Of a DNA stretch of 64,000 bases, positions 50,632 through 57,790 are shown in pieces; positions within the stretch are counted from its first letter, which is position 1; each line of letters begins with the position of its first letter. The stretch is from Desulfonema magnum (GTDB lineage: Bacteria > Desulfobacterota > Desulfobacteria > Desulfobacterales > 4be13). Under the pieces are notes generated by a model that had not been told where the DNA came from, made no database searches, and saw nothing but the letters and a program-made list of their open reading frames with translations. The translations under genes and the position numbers were made by a program. The stretch covers positions 3,989,633-4,053,632 of the forward strand of contig NZ_CP061800.1 of NCBI RefSeq assembly GCF_017377395.1, written 5' to 3'.

Positions 50632-52165
50632 TACCGACTTTCTTCTCCAGATCCTCAATCCGCTTCTCCAATTTTTTTATAATCTGTTCGATTCCGCCCT
50701 CGAACTTTGCGGCCCGGATACTGCGGGCATAAATAATCTCTGCGGTCAGGTCGCCATTTACATCGAGCCTTGAAACAGGAGATTTTACGCCAACACCGAT
50801 ATTGCCCCTGACATCCAGGGATTTATTGAACGTCATATCTCCGGTAATCGTGTCCCCTTCTTTGCTGACCAATCCCGTGACCAAATTTTTAAAAGGAACC
50901 CTGAGATCATTGGTCAGTGTCCATGCCCCATTGTAGCGCACCACCACCCCGAGGCAGGCATAACAATGGCGGACACCATAAGGCGGCTGAGATAAGGGAT
51001 TTCCGCCAGTGTCCCGCTCCCAGTAAATATTTTTCATCAGCGTTCGTGAAGGAATGAGCCAGTAATCCCCGGATTTGTAATAGGAAGAGCCGGAATCAGC
51101 ATCAAATTGAATCTCGATATCATTCTCTGTCTTCAGCCATTCCCCCTCTTTTACGCTGCCCGTTGCGTCCCATAATCTTGCCCGGGTATGAAGCTGCCGC
51201 AGGCGGTCGGTTTTGGCAACACTGCCGCCCCCGATAATGTCATTGTACCAGCAATCCTCATCTTTTTCTTTAATCTTCAAGGTGAGAGCATCATCCGCGG
51301 CCTGATTGATTTCAGCAAGCACGCCCGGTTTTCCGCGTAACTCAAGTTTGTCGTTGGTTACCTCAATGATCTCTCCGGCTCTGAAGCCCTCTTCCATTCC
51401 CCGCCCGATTCTCCAAATCGTAACGGTGCGATCAGTGATCCCCGTCACCTCTGCCGCGATGGATCCGTTATCCCTGGACCATTTGAATGAAGCCGCTTCC
51501 CCCTGCCCCGGGGTATGAATCTCAATGCGGTACAACTGATTTCCCAAGGTGCTGCCCGTTCCTGAAACCCGTGCTTTAAGCTGACCCGTACTCAGAGGAA
51601 GGTCATCTGAATTCTTTGTTTCATCAGCCGGAATCCATTCCTTACCCGGTTTGAACCTGTCTGTTTCGCCATCATCGAGTTTCAGGTTTCTGTCACCAAG
51701 CCTGAGCAGCTTTACCTGCCACAAGTTTTTAAGCCTGGCAGCCGTATCCTGATCTCCCAGGGCCGCATCTCGCATATCCGGCTCCTCAAGAGCAGTCAGA
51801 TGGTGTCTCCACACATCCAGATAAGCCAGATACAAGCCATCATCCCCGGGCAATTCCTCATCAGGCAAGTCAGGCTGCTCAGTGAATCTCATATCATTTT
51901 CATTCTCAATGAGCATCCCATCCACGTAAAACCGTCCCTTACCGATCAGGAAATCGCCATTTTCACCTTTTATCTCAAACCCCGGATTTTTTTCCGGCGT
52001 TCCGCTTTGACCTATGAAATCCTTTACCTCAGTCTCCATACGGTGACGTGCGATTTCAAACTGCTCATTAATATCCGCATCCGTCTGCACCCGTCCCTGC
52101 TGCACAAGCACGCCGCTATAGTGTTTTTTCGGATCAAAAGTAATTCTTGAATAATCGCCCTTCAT
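50624..52165 (-). CDS. DUF6519-type tail/baseplate-associated protein
   Basis: A 513-residue protein. The N-terminal MKGDYSRITFDPKKHYSGVL, VQQGRVQTDADINEQFEIAR and FIGQSGTPEKNPGFEIKG segments are those of the DUF6519 proteins found beside contractile-injection baseplate genes. A middle part is strand rich (YRIEIHTPGQGEAASFKWSR). The C terminus (VSRLDVNGDLTAEIIYARSI then KKLEKRIEDLEKKVG) has a fibre-like repeat and a trimerising-type coiled coil. It is likely a structural piece that links the baseplate to a fibre. It begins 166 bp after the tail protein I gene, the spacer holding a 35-bp perfect hairpin. Confidence 0.8.
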   Translation of the reverse strand: MKGDYSRITFDPKKHYSGVLVQQGRVQTDADINEQFEIARHRMETEVKDFIGQSGTPEKNPGFEIKGENGDFLIGKGRFYVDGMLIENENDMRFTEQPDLPDEELPGDDGLYLAYLDVWRHHLTALEEPDMRDAALGDQDTAARLKNLWQVKLLRLGDRNLKLDDGETDRFKPGKEWIPADETKNSDDLPLSTGQLKARVSGTGSTLGNQLYRIEIHTPGQGEAASFKWSRDNGSIAAEVTGITDRTVTIWRIGRGMEEGFRAGEIIEVTNDKLELRGKPGVLAEINQAADDALTLKIKEKDEDCWYNDIIGGGSVAKTDRLRQLHTRARLWDATGSVKEGEWLKTENDIEIQFDADSGSSYYKSGDYWLIPSRTLMKNIYWERDTGGNPLSQPPYGVRHCYACLGVVVRYNGAWTLTNDLRVPFKNLVTGLVSKEGDTITGDMTFNKSLDVRGNIGVGVKSPVSRLDVNGDLTAEIIYARSIRAAKFEGGIEQIIKKLEKRIEDLEKKVGIK

Positions 52166-52224
52166 GGTTTTTGCTCCTTTGTCATTGTTAAATCTCCCAC
52201 ACCATGATATTTAGTCAATTCTCC

Positions 52225-52323
52225 GGAGTGCGGAAATGGAGCGCAGCGGAATTTTCGCAGCTTTCACAATTTCTCGGAGTGCAATTTTTGCGAAAATTCC
52301 GCTGCGCTCCATTTCCGCACTCC
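52225..52323. repeat. 35-bp perfect hairpin between tail genes
   Basis: The left arm (52225-52259) begins GGAGTGCGGAAATGGAGCGC and the right arm (52289-52323) is its exact complement over 35 bp; the loop is 29 bases. It ends 9 bp from the stop codon of the tail protein I gene. In RNA this would be a very stable stem between two genes of one transcript, so it may stop or protect the upstream message. Confidence 0.85.
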
Positions 52324-52331
52324 CTTTCCTA

Positions 52332-54464
52332 TTAGGTCACATAAAAAACCCCCGCCTCCATATCCTGCCTTAAATACTCATGGATCACATTTTTCAAATT
52401 TTCTTCCCTCTGATTTTGGCGCAAATGCTTGAACGCTCCCATTTCCGAGCCGCCCTTTGTGCCCCTGCGAATTTCGTCAGGGCAGATATGGCTGAGTTGG
52501 GCATATCCGGGATTTCCGTATTTAACGGAAGTGAAATGGGGCCGCACGGATATGGAACCCACAGAAGCAGGTTGACATCTGTATTTTATGGGTAACAGAG
52601 AATCAGGCGGGGCATAACTGAAGCGGATATAACCGAGCTGGCATCGCTCCGCAGTGACCGTGCCTGAAAATATGGTTTCCGAAGCAGTGAGTTCCCTGAC
52701 CCGAATCTGACCAAACACGGTGACACGCCTCAAAACAGAAGGCGGTCCCCATCCCTCGGAATCTTTATCCTGACCAATAGCCATGCCCGTGGAATTTTCA
52801 TCCACAATTGAATCTGTTATCTCCAGGGATACTGCCGCATCCGCAGGCACATACACGGGGCCTGTGATGGTGTGAGAAATATCTATACGAATATCATGAG
52901 CTTCCGCATCAGCAAGAATTCCCGCCGAAGACGATACGCCGGAAGCAGACGGCATAATCGTACTGTGCAGGACTTTCAGGCTGACACCGCCCCTGAGTCG
53001 GACAGGTTTGTCTATCCGTAATCCGTTCATAATAAGACTTGCCTGTGTATCTTTTTGTTCGGGACCCGCCAATTCCAAGCTGACAAGGGGACAGATACAT
53101 GGCTCTTTGCCATCTGCCGCCTCTATTATGAGGTGAGTGCCCGCGGGGAGATTTATAACGAATTCTCCTTCATAAACCCCGTTATCCACAATTCTTATAA
53201 TCCCTTTCAGGGGCGTGGAGCCGCTGTTTTCCGCGCAATACGCATCCCACCTGTCAAAAGCCTTTTGCAGTGTATTCAGTTCCGCACCGTTTCCCACAAG
53301 GAGTTCCAAACCTGCTGAAGATGAATCCGTCAGCACGGAAGTTCTGTCATATGAACCTCCGCCAATATCCGCGCTGAACCCGTAATAAAAATTCACAATC
53401 ACATCGCCATCTTTCAACGGATTTTCCTGCAAAAACGCTTTGGAAAAAGCCATTCTGCCCAGTTCCACATCCACAGCCACGGAAGGGGACAGTTCATTTC
53501 CCTCCGTGATCTCTTTTCTTTCTAAAAGTTCCCCGTTCCATTCACTGAGGTCCGCGCTGATCACCTGCATGGGGGGCACTGGTTTGTCTTTTACCATAAT
53601 GTGCATACTGCGATCCGGCCCATAAAAAGCAGTATTTTCTGAGCGATGTCTCTCAAAGATGTTGATCTCTTTCTTTTTATATTCTTTTAAATCTTTCTCA
53701 AAAATATCCCGGTTGAGCAAAGCAGGAAGATTATATGCCTCTGAAACAGACGTTAAGTCATTATTTGTCTGCGCCTTGTTGAATAAAGGTATGTCAAGCC
53801 CCGTGGGACTGAAAAAAAAGCAGCCTTTTTTTTCGGAACAGGAGCGAGCAGGATATCCTATGGCTGCATAGCTCTGCAAACGCCATAAGAACAGACCGAT
53901 ATTGGAGATATTGTACTTTCCCTGTTTTCCTCCGGACGAATTTTTATCTCGCCCTATGGAACGCACATCCATGAGATGAGCCGTTGAGTCAAAAGGCCCG
54001 CCGGACTGGGCAATGGCTGATTTGTCACGGAAATCAAGTGTCATGCCTCTGTCCAATCTGACATTATATACACACTGAGTTATGGAAACTCTGTCAAAGA
54101 ATTCCACAACCCGGGTACGCCATCCTGTTACGTCATATACCACATTTTCCAGAACCGCTCCGATTCCTTTGCGCCTCCTGTAACGAACAGTATTTGCAAT
54201 GCGCCTGCGCTGACTCGTAATGACGCTTTTCTCATCCAGGATATCCCGAACCCCCAACAGTTCGCCGATATAGGGCAGAACCCATTCCTGGCAGGTATCC
54301 ACGAACCAGTTATCATAAAGCCTTTCAATATCCGCCTCCACCACGCGCATTTCCCGTTCCATCACCGACATGAACGCGCGTAGCGATTCTCCACTTTCAA
54401 GGTCCCGCTGGCGGTATATCGCGGGCAGAAGGTTGTATAATCTTTCAGTAACAGGTTGTTTCAT
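52332..54464 (-). CDS. phage tail protein I-like baseplate protein with carbohydrate-binding-like C-terminal part
   Basis: A 710-residue protein. Residues 1-130 match the P2 gpI / tail protein family of contractile systems: RLYNLLPAIYRQRDLESGES, FMSVMEREMRVVEADIERLY, LPYIGELLGV and the RRIANTVRYRRRKGIGAVLE block. The remaining 580 residues are strand rich with a parallel-beta-helix-like stretch (RIVDNGVYEGEFVINLPAGT, then ASLIMNGLRIDKPVRLRGGV and ISHTITGPVYVP), unlike the short gpI of phage, where gpI is about 180 residues. The start ATG 54464 follows GGGGGAAC; the upstream ATG at 54536 would add 24 residues encoded by a hairpin and is rejected. It probably forms part of the wedge that connects the baseplate ring to fibres. 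Confidence 0.82.
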   Translation of the reverse strand: MKQPVTERLYNLLPAIYRQRDLESGESLRAFMSVMEREMRVVEADIERLYDNWFVDTCQEWVLPYIGELLGVRDILDEKSVITSQRRRIANTVRYRRRKGIGAVLENVVYDVTGWRTRVVEFFDRVSITQCVYNVRLDRGMTLDFRDKSAIAQSGGPFDSTAHLMDVRSIGRDKNSSGGKQGKYNISNIGLFLWRLQSYAAIGYPARSCSEKKGCFFFSPTGLDIPLFNKAQTNNDLTSVSEAYNLPALLNRDIFEKDLKEYKKKEINIFERHRSENTAFYGPDRSMHIMVKDKPVPPMQVISADLSEWNGELLERKEITEGNELSPSVAVDVELGRMAFSKAFLQENPLKDGDVIVNFYYGFSADIGGGSYDRTSVLTDSSSAGLELLVGNGAELNTLQKAFDRWDAYCAENSGSTPLKGIIRIVDNGVYEGEFVINLPAGTHLIIEAADGKEPCICPLVSLELAGPEQKDTQASLIMNGLRIDKPVRLRGGVSLKVLHSTIMPSASGVSSSAGILADAEAHDIRIDISHTITGPVYVPADAAVSLEITDSIVDENSTGMAIGQDKDSEGWGPPSVLRRVTVFGQIRVRELTASETIFSGTVTAERCQLGYIRFSYAPPDSLLPIKYRCQPASVGSISVRPHFTSVKYGNPGYAQLSHICPDEIRRGTKGGSEMGAFKHLRQNQREENLKNVIHEYLRQDMEAGVFYVT

Positions 54465-54508
54465 GTTCCCCCTATAAATTTTAAAATGAGCCAAAGGATG
54501 TAGGAAAT

Positions 54509-54539
54509 AAGGTGGGTGGAGCGCAGCGCAACCCACCTT
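54509..54539. repeat. AAGGTGGGT palindrome upstream of tail protein I
   Basis: AAGGTGGGT and ACCCACCTT pair around GGAGCGCAGCGCA. A relative reading GGTGGGTTACGCTGCGCTCC is at 56168-56190. It lies in the leader of the gene, about 45 bases before its start. Confidence 0.55.
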
Positions 54540-54746
54540 ACGGTGTAATGAGATATTTTATTTTCACATATTCCGATCTTGTTTTTAAAATCAGTCCCGC
54601 TACTGGAGCGATTGGCTTTCCGGTAATTGATACCAATGGAAGTTCCTGATTTTATCAGATGATTCCGTATAACGCCAGGCTAACCGACGCAAAGGGCGGA
54701 GGGAGCGAAGCGGCCAGAGACCTTTGTGTCCGTGTTCGGCATCAGG

Positions 54747-55298
54747 TTAGGCAGGTCTTGAGATTGTACCAAAATCAGGGTGTTCTTCTAATTGTTTGAG
54801 AATTTTTGAAATTATCTCATATGCCTTTTGAGGCGTAATATTGGGCGGCGCATCTTTGCTGATGTTGCGATGAGCCACCCAATCCCGATATTGTTTTATC
54901 TGTTTAGCCTGCCCAATAATATCAGGATCAATAACCACCTTGAATAGGTTCAGGATATCGTCAATTCTCCAATACTCTATTTCATGTTCCACTTTCTCAT
55001 GAATTTTTTGATTAAATGCGGACGGGGGATTGCTTAAAATCCTTCGCCCCTGTATTTGCAGATATTCCATTATGGTTCTCTCAAATGCTGCCCATAAAGA
55101 TAATATGACATAGTCATTTGCATCGGTTCTGCTTTTTTTAATCTGATTTATCGAGTCTTCTTCGGAGGTTGCCAAAAAATTGGTTCTGTTTAAAAGGCTC
55201 ATGTCTTGTTTTAATATACCTCTTTGTGCAATTTTCAGACAATCACATATCACCTGATAAGATTCCCATATCGGGTCAAGAGGATTTTCAAAACTCAT
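54747..55298 (-). CDS. HEPN-domain protein (RiboL-PSP-HEPN-like)
   Basis: A 183-residue helical protein from ATG 55298 (MSFENPLDPI). The C-terminal half has the HEPN-type active-site motif R138xxxxH143 (QYRDWVAHRN), preceded by long helices with LSLWAAFERTIMEYLQIQGR. HEPN proteins of this kind are RNases found in toxin-antitoxin and abortive-infection systems. The start overlaps the end of the gene at 55288-55782 by 11 bp, so the two are coupled. It sits inside the tail cluster between two baseplate genes. The catalytic claim is inference from the motif. Confidence 0.65.
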   Translation of the reverse strand: MSFENPLDPIWESYQVICDCLKIAQRGILKQDMSLLNRTNFLATSEEDSINQIKKSRTDANDYVILSLWAAFERTIMEYLQIQGRRILSNPPSAFNQKIHEKVEHEIEYWRIDDILNLFKVVIDPDIIGQAKQIKQYRDWVAHRNISKDAPPNITPQKAYEIISKILKQLEEHPDFGTISRPA

Positions 55299-55782
55299 AA
55301 TCCGATACCTCCGACAATAAATCAAAGAACAAATCTTTGTTTAAAACATGAGCCTTACCAAGTTTTTTATCTTCAATCCAATACCATCCTGCCTTTTCAA
55401 AGCCTTTGTAGAGGGAATGACCATTTTTTGACACCTCCTGATCTTCATCATCATTTATCGAAGTCGTCCCAGACGTTTTCATTTTTATATCTTTTTGTAA
55501 ATAAATAAGAATCTGTTGGTCAAAGTTTCCAATCAAATCAATACGTCCATTTGCACCTATTGTCCAAGCACCGACAGGAATCAGTTCCGCAATCTGATTA
55601 TTTTTGTCTTTATAAATAATCAGCTTTTTAGTTATATATTTACCTGATGCCTTTTCATGTATATCGTACTCAATTTGTTCAGAGAAAAGAGATTTTTCTT
55701 TCAACCATCCCTCAATCATGGTATGACATTTTGAAACATTATTAAGGTATTTGGCTAAAATTACTTCATTTTCTTTGCTCAT
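55288..55782 (-). CDS. partner of the HEPN protein, unknown function
   Basis: A 164-residue soluble protein. The N-terminal 30 residues are helical (ILAKYLNNVSKCHTMIEGWL), then come alternating strands (IEYDIHEKASGKYITKKLII, IAELIPVGAWTIGANGRIDL and FDQQILIYLQKD) and a C-terminal part with KNGHSLYKGFEKAGWYWIED and FFDLLSEVSDYEF. No family is recognised. The 11-bp overlap with the HEPN gene downstream and AAGGAG before the ATG suggest a two-gene unit, like a toxin with its partner or antidote. Confidence 0.65.
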   Translation of the reverse strand: MSKENEVILAKYLNNVSKCHTMIEGWLKEKSLFSEQIEYDIHEKASGKYITKKLIIYKDKNNQIAELIPVGAWTIGANGRIDLIGNFDQQILIYLQKDIKMKTSGTTSINDDEDQEVSKNGHSLYKGFEKAGWYWIEDKKLGKAHVLNKDLFFDLLSEVSDYEF

Positions 55783-55847
55783 TGCAAATCTCCTTATAAG
55801 AAATATGGTGGTGGTACAGATATGCTGATGATATATTAATTTTAAAA

Positions 55848-56035
55848 TGTCAGCGGAACGAAAAACGCCTCGAAAAGCTCCAGGCAGATTGGAAAATCCG
55901 CCGGAAATGTCCGGGATTTGTCAATCCCGGACGAGCATGAAATATCCCCCGAAAAGCTCCCGGGGGATTGGGAAATCCGCCGGAAATGTCCGGGATTTGT
56001 CAATCCCGGACGAGCATGGGGACGGATTCCGACGA
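55848..56035. repeat. CCGGGATTTGTCAATCCCGG repeats
   Basis: The palindromic CCGGGATTTGTCAATCCCGG followed by ACGAGCATG occurs at 55911 and 55994, with GGAAATCCGCCGGAAATGT before each, so the stretch is a tandem repeat with a period of about 83 bp. A third relative is at 56920-56950. A further GTTGCAAACCCCGTCC palindrome lies at 56098-56142. The rest of this 470-bp gap (55783-56258) has no gene that I can support. Confidence 0.7.
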
Positions 56036-56258
56036 CTTTTTTTAGTTCACTTTGGTCTCCCTCATATTCAAAACCAACCCCGTCCGAAACGTTTGTCCGC
56101 CGTGTTGAAACATCCCGGACGAGGTTGCAAACCCCGTCCGGCAAAAGAGAAAAATAACCTCGCCTTGGTGGTGGGTTACGCTGCGCTCCACCCTCCCTGT
56201 GGCTACTGTCCGGTGCAACGACTTGTCACCCACCTCTAATTGCGGTATGTTTTTAAAG

Positions 56259-56552
56259 TCAGCAATAGAGTTCTCTTTCAACTGGAGGAAATTGTATGCC
56301 AACATGAGGAGCAGGCAGAACTTTATCCTGTTGCATGGATTCAGCGTCAAAAATCGGATCTATTATTGAATCAATATATTTTGCAATTTTACTTGGAATT
56401 ATTCTGTAAAAACATTTTGTACAAACATTGGCAGGAATTCCTATAACGTCAATTTGGGTTTCGCATTTTTCTCTTTTGTATAGAATGTTGATAAGCTGAG
56501 GTTGCATTTCCGCACCGCATTCCGGACAATTTCTTTTTCTTAAAAATGTCAT
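56259..56552 (-). CDS. YgiT-type zinc-finger protein (MqsA-like antitoxin N-terminal module)
   Basis: A 97-residue protein with two CxxC pairs, C9xxC12 (NCPECGAE) and C44xxC47 (VCTKCFYR), the zinc-ribbon of YgiT/MqsA proteins. The usual MqsA helix-turn-helix is absent and the C terminus (DKVLPAPHVGIQFPPVEREL) is short. It starts 9 bp after the DUF4258 gene; such pairs are seen as toxin (DUF4258) plus YgiT-type antitoxin. Confidence 0.75.
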   Translation of the reverse strand: MTFLRKRNCPECGAEMQPQLINILYKREKCETQIDVIGIPANVCTKCFYRIIPSKIAKYIDSIIDPIFDAESMQQDKVLPAPHVGIQFPPVERELYC

Positions 56553-56561
56553 AATTTCACA

Positions 56562-56876
56562 CTATTTCTTCCGTATTTGATATTTAATCCAATATTTGCT
56601 GTCGGGAACGTAACTTGTGACTATGACGGGCTCCTCCAAATCAGAATAATCAACTACAATATGAACAGGCAGATTATCTTCTTCAATTTCCGAATATATC
56701 AGGATTCTTTTACGTTCCGGATACTCTTCGATTATTTTTCCATTTATGGCTACATATTCAAGTTTCTTAATTGTTTTTGGATCAATACCATCTTTCCTAC
56801 CCTCAATAATGGCATGATCGCTAACAGCATATTCACCACTTTTAAATCTTGCAAGTATTTCTTCAAATATATCCAT
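56562..56876 (-). CDS. DUF4258-family RelE-like toxin candidate
   Basis: A 104-residue protein. The pattern FKSGEYAVSDHAIIEGRKDG, KLEYVAINGKIIEEYPERKR, ILIYSEIEEDNLPVHIVVDY and IVTSYVPDSKYW matches DUF4258, whose fold is related to RelE/BrnT toxins; H22 and the C-terminal YxPD are the conserved polar sites. It precedes the YgiT-type gene by 9 bp. A toxic RNase activity is inferred from the family only. Confidence 0.75.
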   Translation of the reverse strand: MDIFEEILARFKSGEYAVSDHAIIEGRKDGIDPKTIKKLEYVAINGKIIEEYPERKRILIYSEIEEDNLPVHIVVDYSDLEEPVIVTSYVPDSKYWIKYQIRKK

Positions 56877-56894
56877 TTGACTTTGTTTATGAAT

Positions 56895-57185
56895 TTAAAA
56901 CTTTAAAATCCACCGGAAACGTCCGGAATTTGTCAATCCCGGACGAGCATGAGGACCGATTTCCGGCGACTTTTCAAATATCAGCAGATCGAAAACATCA
57001 CCAATCCAGCGACATACGGAATTGCCGATCCGCTTCGCAGCTAACTCAACAGGCCATTCGCTACAATACCGGGTTATTTTTTCCAAACCGGATTGCTTCG
57101 CTGCCTTTGTTTTACTCCCCTGTTTCCTTCGTTGAAACCGGAATGCCTCACATAACCATTTGTTATAAAATTCGATTTGTTTCAT
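56895..57185 (-). CDS. short basic protein, uncertain
   Basis: A 96-residue frame. Residues 1-70 (MKQIEFYNKWLCEAFRFQRR, TRYCSEWPVELAAKRIGNSV) look like protein, but the last 25 residues come from the dispersed CCGGGATTTGTC repeat, so the gene may have been truncated by it. The ATG shares its last base with the stop codon of the gene upstream at 57185, suggesting coupling. No family recognised. Confidence 0.4.
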   Translation of the reverse strand: MKQIEFYNKWLCEAFRFQRRKQGSKTKAAKQSGLEKITRYCSEWPVELAAKRIGNSVCRWIGDVFDLLIFEKSPEIGPHARPGLTNSGRFRWILKF

Positions 57186-57550
57186 TAAATAATAATAGGT
57201 GATCCATATTTACGAAATAAATCCCATAGTACAGACATAACACTTTTTCGAGAATGCCTTAATATTCCATCTTTTGAATAATCCCTAGCTTCAATTTCTT
57301 TGATGATAAATCTGGATGTATATACCTGTAAATACAATCTTTTAGTTAAATTTATAGCTTCCTTTTCCCTCTTTTTATTGAGTCGCGTAATATTAATATT
57401 TTCCTTAATATTTTTCCTCTTTTTTTTCTTTAACTTTCCATAACTGTATAACCCCTGATTTACAAGCGATTCAGTTTTTTCCTGATGTATCCTAAGTATT
57501 TTATATCCGCTACCACCAGATTTGAACAATTTTGACATATTATTCCTCAT
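57185..57550 (-). CDS. basic protein, unknown function
   Basis: A 121-residue, very Lys/Arg-rich soluble protein (GKLKKKKRKNIKENINITRL, NKKREKEAINLTKRLYLQVY). Composition is AT rich compared with the flanking baseplate genes, which suggests recent acquisition. The second ATG (MSKLF, 57538) is also possible. I do not recognise a family; a nucleic-acid-binding role is only suggested by charge. Confidence 0.45.
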   Translation of the reverse strand: MRNNMSKLFKSGGSGYKILRIHQEKTESLVNQGLYSYGKLKKKKRKNIKENINITRLNKKREKEAINLTKRLYLQVYTSRFIIKEIEARDYSKDGILRHSRKSVMSVLWDLFRKYGSPIII

Positions 57551-57790
57551 GCCTTATAATTTTAGATGGCTAGCCAAATTTGTTGATAAATCAAATGTTA
57601 AGAATCACTCTGATATATTGTTTGTTTGGTAGTGCCCCAAAACTGGAGATCAACTTTATAACTCTTTGAATCAATTTAGTAAATATTGAATCAAATCCAA
57701 TTTTAGAACACCACCCTTTTTAACAAAATCTTTATTATCCATTATAATGAATATCAAATGCTTAACTTCAAGCACATTAGCCCACTTTAG

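Noticed and set aside
54465..54536. 24-residue N-terminal extension of the tail protein I frame
   Set aside because: It is encoded by the AAGGTGGGT palindrome; the family N terminus begins at ATG 54464.
55847..56239. 130-codon plus-strand frame
   Set aside because: It is built from the CCGGGATTTGTCAATCCCGG repeats and a CGCTGCGCTCC palindrome, with overlapping frames on both strands.
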